Shown: positions 33,447 through 42,108 of the stretch, piece by piece
Layout of the letters: every line of letters starts with the position of its first letter
Position numbering within the stretch: position 1 is the stretch's first letter
Source of the DNA: Cytophagales bacterium
Lineage (GTDB): Bacteria > Bacteroidota > Bacteroidia > Cytophagales > CCMP332
Length of the DNA: 48,959 bases
Assembly: GCA_028279065.1 (NCBI GenBank)
Contig: JANQSY010000099.1
Coordinates: 1-48,959 of the forward strand
Direction of reading: 5' to 3'
The notes under the pieces: model-generated
Seen by the model: the letters and a program-made list of their open reading frames with translations, nothing else
Databases searched by the model: none
What the model was told of the DNA's origin: nothing
Translations under genes and position numbers: made by a program

Positions 33447-34313
33447 TCAGTTAAACGAAATAAATTCTTCCGGGTTTACCGGATTACCATTATACCATAT
33501 TTCAAAATGGAGATGAGGTCCGGTAGTAAGTTCACCTGTATTCCCGATAATGGCGATTATATCACCATCAGAGACAAAATTACCAACTTTTTTCAATAGC
33601 TCGGAATTATGCTTATAAACGGATATAAGATTGCTACGGTGCTGGATCATGATCACATAGCCTGAATCCTCGGTCCAGGAGGACATTATTACCGTTCCAT
33701 CGGCAATGCTTTTTATTGGTTCGTTGTCCTTTGCAACGATATCCACGCCCCAATGGTCAATTTTTGAGTCATATCCTCTCGTAATGATCCCGGCTACAGG
33801 CGGAAAGAAGAACATCTGAGGCAGATCGTCCCTCGAAGATGTCCGCACCAAGCTTACCCGGTCCTTACCGGATTCAAATTCAAGCTTAAACAACGAATCG
33901 ATCTGGGTACTGGACATATTGTTGACAAATTCAACATCCTTTCCGTCATCCTGGACCTCTCCAACCAGAGTGTCACGTAAAACGTTCTCCTCTCCTAAAA
34001 GGTATTTAAAGCTTTGAATAAATCTATCCTTGCTACCGACTTCGTTTTCCAATGAATCTACTTTGGCGGTAAGGCTAATAAGGCTTTTTTGCAAATTGAA
34101 CTGGTCTTCAGGAGGGAAGATTATATCCTTTAACCACCTGTCATAAGTGAGCATGCTTCCAATCGAAAGGCTAAAAAAGGCAAGAACCAATACCACCAAA
34201 ACCCTTGCGTAATTAAAGCTGAAAGAGCTCTTTTCCGCAAAGTTCTCCTCGTTTCGGATCACCAGGAGATATCTTGTAGTTAACCAGGAACTTAGGGTTT
34301 TTTTTGCCCGCAC
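33447..34313 (-). CDS. M23 family metallopeptidase, membrane-anchored
   Basis: This 288-residue protein has a cytoplasmic N-terminus, one membrane helix (about 36-56), a coiled-coil stalk (about 70-100) and a C-terminal LytM/M23 domain. The zinc ligands and active-site His are visible: His187 and Asp191 in DHWGVDI, His235 in VYKHNSE, and His267/His269 in GPHLHFE. It is therefore probably an active peptidoglycan endopeptidase in the periplasm. The start is GTG at 34313. It heads the run M23-bactofilin-AtpZ-atp and shares an overlapping promoter region with the divergent PorW gene. Confidence 0.9.
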   Translation of the reverse strand: MRAKKTLSSWLTTRYLLVIRNEENFAEKSSFSFNYARVLVVLVLAFFSLSIGSMLTYDRWLKDIIFPPEDQFNLQKSLISLTAKVDSLENEVGSKDRFIQSFKYLLGEENVLRDTLVGEVQDDGKDVEFVNNMSSTQIDSLFKLEFESGKDRVSLVRTSSRDDLPQMFFFPPVAGIITRGYDSKIDHWGVDIVAKDNEPIKSIADGTVIMSSWTEDSGYVIMIQHRSNLISVYKHNSELLKKVGNFVSDGDIIAIIGNTGELTTGPHLHFEIWYNGNPVNPEEFISFN

Positions 34314-34330
34314 TTAAACCAGTAATTTTG
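34303..34330 (+). promoter_or_regulatory. Candidate promoter of the PorW/PBP1A/uvrC operon
   Basis: TTTG at 34303-34306 is followed after 16 bases by TAATTTTG (34323-34330), an exact -7 match. The spacing is a little short. The -7 box is one arm of a palindrome whose other arm is the opposing promoter. It leaves about 60 bases of leader before the TTG start at 34398. Confidence 0.55.
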
Positions 34331-34332
34331 CA

Positions 34333-34340
34333 CAAAATTA
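34333..34340 (-). promoter_or_regulatory. Candidate -7 element of the M23 peptidase operon
   Basis: The minus strand reads TAATTTTG, an exact match, 19 bases from the GTG start at 34313. It is the mirror image of the plus-strand box, with two bases (CA) between them, so the two polymerases would face each other. Confidence 0.5.
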
Positions 34341-34397
34341 AACACAATAATCTGCGTTATTAAACACAAACCCAATAATCGCGATTCAGGGCCATAG

Positions 34398-37055
34398 TTG
34401 AGATCAAACTTCACCATATCTAGGAAGGGTATTCCTCCTCTTTTACCCCTTATTTTCTATGTCTTTTTGTTTTCATGTTCTTCAGAAAGGCAAAACGCTA
34501 TTTCTGTACTCTATCATAATACCACAGCTCACTACAATGCCTACTATATCGCCCGTGAAGAACTGAATGAAGCCGAATTCACGATCGCAAACAGCAGACA
34601 GGAAAACTACAATGAGATCCTTCCACTCTATCATCCCATGGATGAAGGGCTTTCAAGTCAGGTTAACAGCTATGCAGATGAAGCGATCGAAAAGGCATCT
34701 CTTCCCATTCAGTATCATAAGAATAGCAAATGGGTAGATAACTCTTATATTCTTATTGGCAGGGCGAGATTCTACAAGCGGGATTTTCCAAATGCTATTC
34801 AGACCTTCAAATATGTAAACTCGAAAAGTGAAGAATCCTATGAACGCCATGAAGCCCTCAGCTGGTTGTTGAGGTCTTATATAGAGGCTGGGGAACTGCA
34901 TAATGCCAGGGCGGTTTCAGATTTTCTTGCACTTGAGGGCCTCGACAAAAAAAATGTCAGCAAAGCTACTCTTGCCCGGGCCCACTTTTTCATTCAGATT
35001 GGAGACCTACAAGGCGCACTAGACAATATCGCACTTGGTGTAAAATACACCAAACCCAAAAAGGCAAGAGCAAGATTGCATTTTATCGCTGCCCAAATCG
35101 CGCAGGAAATCGGTATGGATGAGACTGCTGAGGAGCATTATAATTTGGCCTTGAAGAGTAATCCTTCCTACGAATTGGAGTTCTACTCCAAGCTATATCT
35201 TGCTCAGGTTTCAGGTCTGGATTCCGAGACCGACAAGCGGACCATTGAAAAATTCTTTCTGAAGCTCCTTAAGGATCAAAAAAACCGGGATTTCAGGGAT
35301 AAGATCTATTATGAGATGGCCAAGTTTGAGCTGAAACAAGACAATGTCAAAGGGGCAATCGGCTATCTGAATGAATCTATTAAGGCCAGTGTCTCAAACC
35401 AAAATCAAAAGGCTTATTCCTACTTGATGCTTGCTGAGATCTATTACGAAAGGTCACAGAAATATGAACTCTCAAAGGCATATTATGACTCGACCCTGCA
35501 GGTATTGGATGATGGTCATAAGGATTATGAGTTTATCAAAAAAAGGCATGAGATCCTGATCGACTTCACCACCCAGCTGAGCATAGTAAGAAACGAGGAT
35601 AGCCTTCAAAACCTGGCGAGGATGGATTCTACAGCTTTATTGGCCTACATCGATGAGATCATCGATAAGGAGGAGGAAGAAAAAAGGCTGGCACTAGAGT
35701 TACAGGAAAGGCAATCATCATTTGTCGACCCCTTTGACGAGGGTGGATTTACCGCAAGTGCTGAGAGCGGGGGAACATGGTACTTCTACAACCCATCTTC
35801 AATTAGTATTGGACGTACTGAATTCACAAGACTATGGGGAAACAGAAAGCTTGAAGACCATTGGAGGAGGTCGGATAAAGGAATTGTGAATGTGACCCCA
35901 CAGGAGTTGGCTGCAGAAACGATCCCTGGATTTGAGGATTATGATCCGGAGAAATACTCAAGCAAGGAAGAGTATGAAAGGGAAAAAAGGAGAGTTGAGC
36001 TACTGACCCCTATACCCTTCTCAGCAGAAGCCCTTTCAGCTTCCAACAAGCGTCTTGAAGATGCCTTATATCTTCTTGGTAAGATCTATAACCTTAGCCT
36101 GGAAGAATATGCCAATGCAACTGAGGTTTTCATCCGTTTGCTCGAAGATTTTCCCAATTCAGAGTACAAGCTTGAGGTGATGTACTTTCTGTATAGGATC
36201 AATATTGATATAGAACCATCAATCTCTGAGAAATACAAAAACATCCTACTAAATAATTATCCCAATTCGGTTTATGCCAAGTTGATCCTTAATCCTAATC
36301 ACCTGGAAGATTCCGAGGCAGAGGATCGATTGGCCAGTGAACTATACAACATTGCCTATACCGCATACCAGGCAAATAACCTTGAAGTGGCCAGAGGCAA
36401 CCTTCAATCACTAATAGCCAATTATCCTGAATCATCCTTTATAGATAAGGCCCAGCTATTGTTGGCCATGATAATCGGTAAATCAGGTGATTGGGTAGCC
36501 TATAAAAAAGCGCTGGAAGATTTCATAGCCACCTTCAAAGAAAGCGAGCTGCTTCCCTTTGCCAAAGAATTGCTGGCTACCTGCAATCAATATATGGAAG
36601 CTGCGGTAAGGGGTAGCCAACCCTTGGTATCTGAATCAACGGGGATGCCAGAGGACCCTGCAGATATTGAAGAAGAGGAGACCGGCCCAGGATACACCTA
36701 CAGACCCGATGCACCACATTTCTTCGTCTTGATCTTGTCAGGAGAAAAACTCAAGACGACCTCGGTAATGATTGAATTGTCAAAGTTCAATAACAAATAC
36801 TTCAAGGAGCTTGGCCTAAGCAGCAATCAATTGCTCTTGAAAGATGACAAGTTCCTTTTTTCAATTCGAGAGTTTGGAGATTCGAAAACCGCAATGAGGT
36901 ATTACGAAAAAGCCCAGGGAGCGGACTCGCCAGTAAAGAAATTCAAATCTAATTCCCCCAAATATTTTCTGATAAGCACGGAAAACTTTCCTTTATTTTA
37001 TGAGGCGAAGGATATTGGAGAGTATATGAGCTTCTTTAGGGAAAAGTACCAGTAA
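34398..37055 (+). CDS. porW: T9SS accessory lipoprotein PorW/SprE, TPR-rich
   Basis: The 885-residue protein has a hydrophobic start and lipobox-like FLFSCSS (Cys27), then the typical opening YHNTTAHYNAYYIAREEL. Tetratricopeptide-like helical repeats run through most of the length (clear around residues 90-380 and 540-720). A short Gly/Phe-rich WYFYNP segment near 460, a charged region and a C-terminal domain (about 765-885) with PHFFVLILSG complete it. This matches SprE of gliding bacteria and PorW of Porphyromonas, needed for T9SS function. The start is TTG at 34398. PBP1A follows after one base. Confidence 0.85.
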   Translation: MRSNFTISRKGIPPLLPLIFYVFLFSCSSERQNAISVLYHNTTAHYNAYYIAREELNEAEFTIANSRQENYNEILPLYHPMDEGLSSQVNSYADEAIEKASLPIQYHKNSKWVDNSYILIGRARFYKRDFPNAIQTFKYVNSKSEESYERHEALSWLLRSYIEAGELHNARAVSDFLALEGLDKKNVSKATLARAHFFIQIGDLQGALDNIALGVKYTKPKKARARLHFIAAQIAQEIGMDETAEEHYNLALKSNPSYELEFYSKLYLAQVSGLDSETDKRTIEKFFLKLLKDQKNRDFRDKIYYEMAKFELKQDNVKGAIGYLNESIKASVSNQNQKAYSYLMLAEIYYERSQKYELSKAYYDSTLQVLDDGHKDYEFIKKRHEILIDFTTQLSIVRNEDSLQNLARMDSTALLAYIDEIIDKEEEEKRLALELQERQSSFVDPFDEGGFTASAESGGTWYFYNPSSISIGRTEFTRLWGNRKLEDHWRRSDKGIVNVTPQELAAETIPGFEDYDPEKYSSKEEYEREKRRVELLTPIPFSAEALSASNKRLEDALYLLGKIYNLSLEEYANATEVFIRLLEDFPNSEYKLEVMYFLYRINIDIEPSISEKYKNILLNNYPNSVYAKLILNPNHLEDSEAEDRLASELYNIAYTAYQANNLEVARGNLQSLIANYPESSFIDKAQLLLAMIIGKSGDWVAYKKALEDFIATFKESELLPFAKELLATCNQYMEAAVRGSQPLVSESTGMPEDPADIEEEETGPGYTYRPDAPHFFVLILSGEKLKTTSVMIELSKFNNKYFKELGLSSNQLLLKDDKFLFSIREFGDSKTAMRYYEKAQGADSPVKKFKSNSPKYFLISTENFPLFYEAKDIGEYMSFFREKYQ

Positions 37056-37056
37056 A

Positions 37057-39324
37057 TTGAAAGGAACAAGCCGTAAGATCATTGTAATATCATGGTTGGT
37101 TTTGATCCTTTTTTCGGGATCAATCACTGCGTTCTTCTGGGCGGTATCAACGAATTTTTTGAACCTCTTCGGAACCATGCCTTCCCTTGAGATCCTTGAA
37201 AATCCTGAAAGCGAACTGGCTTCAGAGATCTATTTCGCAGATAACAGTCTAATCGGAAAATATTACCGCTACAACCGTCAGATAGCGGAATTTGAAGAAT
37301 TGTCTACGTCCTTGGTCCAGGCTTTGCTGGCTCAGGAGGACATAAGGTTCTATGAACATTCCGGTGTTGACCTCGAAGCCATCCTCCGCGCCATCTTCTT
37401 TCTGGGACAAAGGGGTGGTGGTAGCACATTGACCCAGCAGTTGGCAAAAAACCTATACAAGATCAGGGGAGACCATAATAATGGTACCCTTAGAAATGTA
37501 AGGTTCCTAAAATTCAATACCATTGTTTCCAAGGCCAAGGAAATGATAACCGCCATCAAGCTTGAACGAGCCTATACAAAGGAAGAGATACTCACAATGT
37601 ATTTAAACACTGTGGATTTCGGTGGGAACTCTTTTGGCATCAAGGTGGCCTCAAAGACCTTTTTCGGAGCAAGCACCGATACCCTAAAACCGGAAGAGGC
37701 TTCGGTATTGGTAGGGGTGTTAGGAGCAACCAATCGATTCAACCCCATCTATAACTATGAAAAATCCATAGCCCGTAGGAATCAAGTCCTGGGACAAATG
37801 CACAAGTATGAATTTTTAACTCAGGAGGAATATGATTCCTTGAAAGCCTTACCTATTAATCTGGATAACTACGGGGTGGAAAATCAAAACAAGGGACAGG
37901 CACCATATTTCAGGACAAGGGTAAAGGTGGAGTTGATGCATTGGTGCAAAAAGAATGGATATGACCTTTTCGCTGATGGCTTGCGGATCTACACTACCAT
38001 TGACCCAAGGCTTCAGGAAATGGCTGAAAAAGCTGTTTCGGAGTGGATGATGAAACTGCAGGACACATTCAATATCCATTGGAAGGGAAGAGAACCCTGG
38101 GTGGATGAAGAATTCAAACCGCTTAAAGGTTACATTCAAAATTCAATAAAAAGGACCCCTTACTATCGAAGTCTCGTACTTAAATATCCCGACCACCCAG
38201 ATTCGGTTGAGCACTTCATAAATAGGAAGAAAAAAATGAGAGTGTTCTCATGGAAAGGTGAGATCGATACGACATTCAGCACCCTGGATTCTCTTAAATA
38301 CTACAGACATTTTCTTCATACCGGGTTTATGGCAATGGACCCTTATAACGGACATGTCAAAGTTTGGGTGGGGGGAATTAATCATAAATACTTTAAGTTC
38401 GATCATGTGAAGCAAGGGAAGAGGCAACCAGGCTCAACCTTCAAGCCAATGGTATATACAGCGGCAATAGACAATGGTTTTTCACCCTGCTTTGAATTAG
38501 AAGATGCTCCGGTGACTTTCATTCTGCCAACCGGGGACAGTTATACACCCAAGAATGCAAATGGAAGGTTCTCCTATGAAAAAATGACCCTTCGTCAGGC
38601 TCTTGCCCGCTCTGTAAATTCAGCCACCGCAAACCTCCTAAAAAGAGTGGGTGTTGAGGTTGTGGTTGATTATGCAAGGAAACTTGGGGTAAAATCGCAT
38701 TTGGATGCCGTCCCATCACTCTGCCTGGGAACAAGCGATGTATCACTTTTCGAACTGATCGGCAGTTATTCAACTTTTGCAAATAAGGGCATCTGGGTTG
38801 AACCGTTTTATGTTTCAAGGATCGAGGATAAATATGGCAACCTGATCCGAGAGTTTGTTCCCAAAACCTCAGAAGCTCTTAATTCAGAGAGCGCAGAGAT
38901 CATGTTGTACATGCTCAGAGGATCAACAGAGCTTTCAGGGGGTACGGGGCTTGGTCTATACAGGTGGAACCTAAGAGAAGGGAATCAAATAGCAGCCAAA
39001 ACGGGAACGACCTCAAACTACTCCGATGGTTGGTTCATAGGAATTACTAAGGATCTGGTAGCAGGTGCCTGGGTAGGTGGGGAGGAAAGGTCCATCCATT
39101 TCAGGACCATTAGCCTTGGTTCAGGGGCCAGAATGGCAATGCCCATTTACGGAAGATTCCTCCAGCAAGCATATGCGGATTCGATTTACACCAAGGGTAA
39201 ACTTGGGATACCTGAAGCCTTGGAAACAGAATTGGATTGCAATAAATATCTGAATCCTAACGCTGACAGCCTGGAATTGATCGATCCATCACTATTCGAA
39301 AACCCCGATAAGGATATCTTTTAA
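37057..39324 (+). CDS. mrcA: Class A penicillin-binding protein (PBP1A type)
   Basis: This 755-residue bifunctional enzyme polymerises and cross-links peptidoglycan. It has an N-terminal membrane anchor (about 8-30) and a GT51 domain with catalytic Glu94 in QEDIRFYEHSG and the GGGSTLTQQLAKNL motif. The transpeptidase domain has the active-site Ser460 in STFK, the SVN motif at 519-521 and KTGT from Lys648. All catalytic motifs are intact. The start is TTG at 37057, directly after the PorW stop (TAAATTG); it gives the expected basic residues before the anchor. uvrC follows 9 bases downstream. Confidence 0.94.
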   Translation: MKGTSRKIIVISWLVLILFSGSITAFFWAVSTNFLNLFGTMPSLEILENPESELASEIYFADNSLIGKYYRYNRQIAEFEELSTSLVQALLAQEDIRFYEHSGVDLEAILRAIFFLGQRGGGSTLTQQLAKNLYKIRGDHNNGTLRNVRFLKFNTIVSKAKEMITAIKLERAYTKEEILTMYLNTVDFGGNSFGIKVASKTFFGASTDTLKPEEASVLVGVLGATNRFNPIYNYEKSIARRNQVLGQMHKYEFLTQEEYDSLKALPINLDNYGVENQNKGQAPYFRTRVKVELMHWCKKNGYDLFADGLRIYTTIDPRLQEMAEKAVSEWMMKLQDTFNIHWKGREPWVDEEFKPLKGYIQNSIKRTPYYRSLVLKYPDHPDSVEHFINRKKKMRVFSWKGEIDTTFSTLDSLKYYRHFLHTGFMAMDPYNGHVKVWVGGINHKYFKFDHVKQGKRQPGSTFKPMVYTAAIDNGFSPCFELEDAPVTFILPTGDSYTPKNANGRFSYEKMTLRQALARSVNSATANLLKRVGVEVVVDYARKLGVKSHLDAVPSLCLGTSDVSLFELIGSYSTFANKGIWVEPFYVSRIEDKYGNLIREFVPKTSEALNSESAEIMLYMLRGSTELSGGTGLGLYRWNLREGNQIAAKTGTTSNYSDGWFIGITKDLVAGAWVGGEERSIHFRTISLGSGARMAMPIYGRFLQQAYADSIYTKGKLGIPEALETELDCNKYLNPNADSLELIDPSLFENPDKDIF

Positions 39325-39333
39325 AGGGCCATA

Positions 39334-41118
39334 ATGGAAGGGAAAAAGCCTCCGATTCCACTTTCTTCTATTCCCAATGAGCCTGGGGTTTACAGATTTA
39401 TCGATTCCCAGGGAAAGATAATTTATATAGGAAAAGCCAAGGATCTAAGGAAAAGGGTTTCCTCATATTTCCAAAAATCTTATCCAAAAGGTAACAAGGT
39501 GTCAAAAATGGTCGATCAGGCAGAGAACCTGGAATACTCTATAGTCCCTTCAGAGACCGATGCCCTATTGATGGAGAACAATCTGATCAAACTTCATCAA
39601 CCGAAGTACAATGCCCTTCTAAAGGATGGGAAGTCCTTTCCGTTTGTTTTCGTAACCAAAGAGCCCTTTCCGCGGGCCTTTAAGCTGAGAAACAAAACCA
39701 AACAAAAGGGCGAATACTATGGGCCTTATACCAGTGTGAAGGCTCAGAAACTACTTGTTGATTTCATTCAGAAACTTTTCAAAATAAGGACTTGCAGTCT
39801 GCCGCTGAATGAAAAGAACATCAAGGCTGGAAAATTCAAGGTTTGCCTTGAATACCATCTTGGCAACTGCCTGGGACCTTGCGAGGGATTACAATCCGAA
39901 GAAGATTACAATGATAATCTTGATCAGGCAAAAAGGATCCTTAAGGGGAAATGGGGAGAGGTAAAAGAGTACTTCAAATCAAGGATAGATGAATCTGCAA
40001 ATGGTCTTGATTTTGAAAAAGCTCAGGAGCTTAAAACATACTTCGAGAAATTGGAAAGCTTCAGAGAAAGGTCCTTGGTGACCAACCTTACCCACGAAAA
40101 ACATGAGGTGATCACACTCCTTAAGGAAAAGGAAAAGTTCTTTTGCAATTACCTAAAGGTATCCGAGGGATCGATCATTAAAACCAAGAATTTCATCATT
40201 CAAAACCCGCTAAAACTTGATGACAAAAGTATCCTTGAGATAGCGAGGAATTCTATTGAAACCGAGGAAAACGAATCGTTCGAGTCTATCCTCACAAATA
40301 TCAAGATGGAGAATATTGAGAACAACCTTTGGCATTCTCCCCAAAAGGGAGAGAAAAAAAATCTTGTCCTTCTCTCTCTTAAAAACTGTAAGGAATTCTT
40401 TCTCAGCAAACTTAAATCGGAGAAGCCTGAAAAGATCAATCCAGGATTACTGGAGTTAAAGGAAGCGCTAAACCTAAAAACTCTACCAAAGAGAATTGAG
40501 TGTTTTGATAACTCCAACATTCAGGGTTCGAATCCTGTTGCCTCAATGGTATGCTTTTTAAATGGATATCCTGCCAAAAAGGAATACCGCCATTTTAATG
40601 TAAAAACGGTAACTGGACCTGATGATTTTGAATCCATGAGGGAGGTGGTAGGAAGAAGGTACAAAAGGGTTTTAACCGAAGGTACTGAGCTTCCGGACCT
40701 TGTTGTGATCGATGGAGGAAAAGGGCAGTTAAGCTCGGCTTGGTTTTCCATGAAAGAACTTGGTTTGGACATCCCAATTATCGGAATTGCCAAAAAGCTG
40801 GAAGAACTTTACAAACCGGAAGACCCGTATCCATTGATGATAGGGAAGAAATCACCTGCACTGAAAATTATACAACGATTGAGAAACGAGGCCCACCGCT
40901 TCGCGATCAATCATCATAGAAATCGCAGATCAAAGAGTGCCCTGGAAACAGGTTTGATCAATATTTCAGGAATGGGAGAAAAAACCCAGGAAAAAATCCT
41001 CAGGCATTTTGGTTCACTAAAACAGATCAAGGAAGCCTCAGAAGAGGAGATCGTTCAGATCATTGGTCGTTCTAAGGCAAAACTAATTTCAGAGGCAAAA
41101 AAAAAGGGAGTCATTTGA
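39334..41118 (+). CDS. uvrC: Excinuclease ABC subunit C
   Basis: UvrC makes both incisions in nucleotide excision repair. The 594-residue protein has a GIY-YIG nuclease domain (about 12-95, GVYRFIDSQGKIIYIGKAK), a central Cys-containing segment (KVCLEYHLGNCLGPC), a UVR motif (about 205-240), the RNase H-like domain (from about 385, CFDNSNIQGSNPVASMV and VVIDGGKGQLSSA) and C-terminal HhH repeats. Length is normal. Its last codons contain the terminator of the converging gld operon. Confidence 0.95.
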   Translation: MEGKKPPIPLSSIPNEPGVYRFIDSQGKIIYIGKAKDLRKRVSSYFQKSYPKGNKVSKMVDQAENLEYSIVPSETDALLMENNLIKLHQPKYNALLKDGKSFPFVFVTKEPFPRAFKLRNKTKQKGEYYGPYTSVKAQKLLVDFIQKLFKIRTCSLPLNEKNIKAGKFKVCLEYHLGNCLGPCEGLQSEEDYNDNLDQAKRILKGKWGEVKEYFKSRIDESANGLDFEKAQELKTYFEKLESFRERSLVTNLTHEKHEVITLLKEKEKFFCNYLKVSEGSIIKTKNFIIQNPLKLDDKSILEIARNSIETEENESFESILTNIKMENIENNLWHSPQKGEKKNLVLLSLKNCKEFFLSKLKSEKPEKINPGLLELKEALNLKTLPKRIECFDNSNIQGSNPVASMVCFLNGYPAKKEYRHFNVKTVTGPDDFESMREVVGRRYKRVLTEGTELPDLVVIDGGKGQLSSAWFSMKELGLDIPIIGIAKKLEELYKPEDPYPLMIGKKSPALKIIQRLRNEAHRFAINHHRNRRSKSALETGLINISGMGEKTQEKILRHFGSLKQIKEASEEEIVQIIGRSKAKLISEAKKKGVI

Positions 41119-41123
41119 CTCCC
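41097..41123 (-). terminator. Intrinsic terminator of the gld operon
   Basis: The stem GGGAGTC/GACTCCC with a four-base loop lies at 41106-41123. On the minus strand it is followed by nine T (41105-41097). It sits 17 bases past the gldN stop and spans the last codons and stop of uvrC. In the plus direction only a weak T-rich stretch follows. Confidence 0.88.
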
Positions 41124-41139
41124 TGAATTTCTTATCCTC

Positions 41140-42102
41140 TTAGTAGGACCATAGCTCATGCTCATACTGCATAAGCTTCATTTCCCACCACTCAGAACCG
41201 TAAAGAGTCCTTTTTGGGTCCCCTCCAAAAATATCGGCTATGTGAGCGTTATCGGTGTTTCCAACCTTAATAATCCTACTAGCAAACAACCTTAAGTCAA
41301 AAGCATGTTGAAGATTAAGGTGAGCTGCTGAGTTTTCAGGGTTATACCAAATTGCTTCTGGATTGTCCTTGAAAAGTTTTTCAACCAGTTCCTTATAAGA
41401 AAAGACCGCAACATCAAAATCGACCCCATCAGGTCTTTCTGTTCCATCAACCACGATCTTGACAGTTAGGATATCCCAATACATTCTGGACCTTTCCTTG
41501 TCGAAGATCGCATCTTCTTGTAGCTCCAGAACATACAATTGGTTTGGAAGATACATTTGGTCTTCTGATGGCCCGGTTTGTTCCTCGGCAGCTTCTTCCT
41601 CTGCTCCCAGCCCTTCGTCTCCACCACCGGAATCATCCCCTCCTCCACTATCATCTGTGGCCCAGTCATCTCCTCCACCACCCCAGTCATCGCCACCAGA
41701 GCCCCAATCATCATCACCACCTGATCCCCACTCATCATCACCTTCTCCACCTTCTTCCTCTTCTTCTTCCATAAGGAATGGGTCAGTCATGTTTTCCAAC
41801 AACTTTTCCATTGACATTGGAGTCCCAAGAGTATCCGTCTCATATGGAGTGATGATGCCTTGTTTTGCAGCATCAAGGATCATTTTTGTGATCTGTCTTC
41901 CATTTGAGAAGAAGGAAGCATTTTGCTTTTCCTTGAGGTTCATCCTTCTCCAAACCCTCTTCTTGAACATAATATCAGAAGCATGAATAGGTCTTACGGA
42001 GAGATCGTTAAAACCTTCATTAAGGTTTTCCTGGGCATAGCCAGCATTCAAACCACCGAAAAAGCAAATTGCAACGGACGCAACTAATATTAATGCTCTC
42101 AT
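41140..42102 (-). CDS. gldN: Gliding/T9SS protein GldN with acidic Asp/Gly/Trp-rich insertion
   Basis: GldN (PorN) binds GldK and forms part of the periplasmic T9SS ring. The 320-residue protein has a signal peptide (cleavage near GYAQ), then the conserved N-domain (VRPIHASDIMFKKRVWRRMNL) and C-domain (YLPNQLYVLELQEDAIFDKERSRMYWDI to EWWEMKLMQYEHELWSY). Between them, residues 112-180 are a low-complexity stretch: a run of Glu, then repeats of GSGGDDDW/GGGGDDW type and a Glu/Ala tail. This insert is not part of the GldN core I know. It is the last gene of gldKLMN, 6 bases after gldM, with a terminator downstream. Confidence 0.93.
   Translation of the reverse strand: MRALILVASVAICFFGGLNAGYAQENLNEGFNDLSVRPIHASDIMFKKRVWRRMNLKEKQNASFFSNGRQITKMILDAAKQGIITPYETDTLGTPMSMEKLLENMTDPFLMEEEEEEGGEGDDEWGSGGDDDWGSGGDDWGGGGDDWATDDSGGGDDSGGGDEGLGAEEEAAEEQTGPSEDQMYLPNQLYVLELQEDAIFDKERSRMYWDILTVKIVVDGTERPDGVDFDVAVFSYKELVEKLFKDNPEAIWYNPENSAAHLNLQHAFDLRLFASRIIKVGNTDNAHIADIFGGDPKRTLYGSEWWEMKLMQYEHELWSY
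41563..41769 (-). repeat. Low-complexity Asp/Gly/Glu repeat region inside gldN
   Basis: The 69 codons 112-180 of gldN are almost only Glu, Asp, Gly, Ser, Trp and Ala. Units resembling GSGGDDDW recur about four times. On the plus strand this reads as repeated (t/c)catc(a/c)cc-type sequence, which may be prone to slippage and length change. Confidence 0.8.
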
Positions 42103-42108
42103 TATTCT

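Noticed and set aside
41563-41769. Repeated short units that might suggest a CRISPR or tandem DNA element
   Set aside because: Units are in frame, vary in length and encode the GldN insert; there are no spacers.
41459-41986. Plus-strand open frame of 175 codons rich in Ser and Pro
   Set aside because: It is the complement of the low-complexity gldN insert; its composition mirrors the Asp/Gly repeat and it has no domain pattern.
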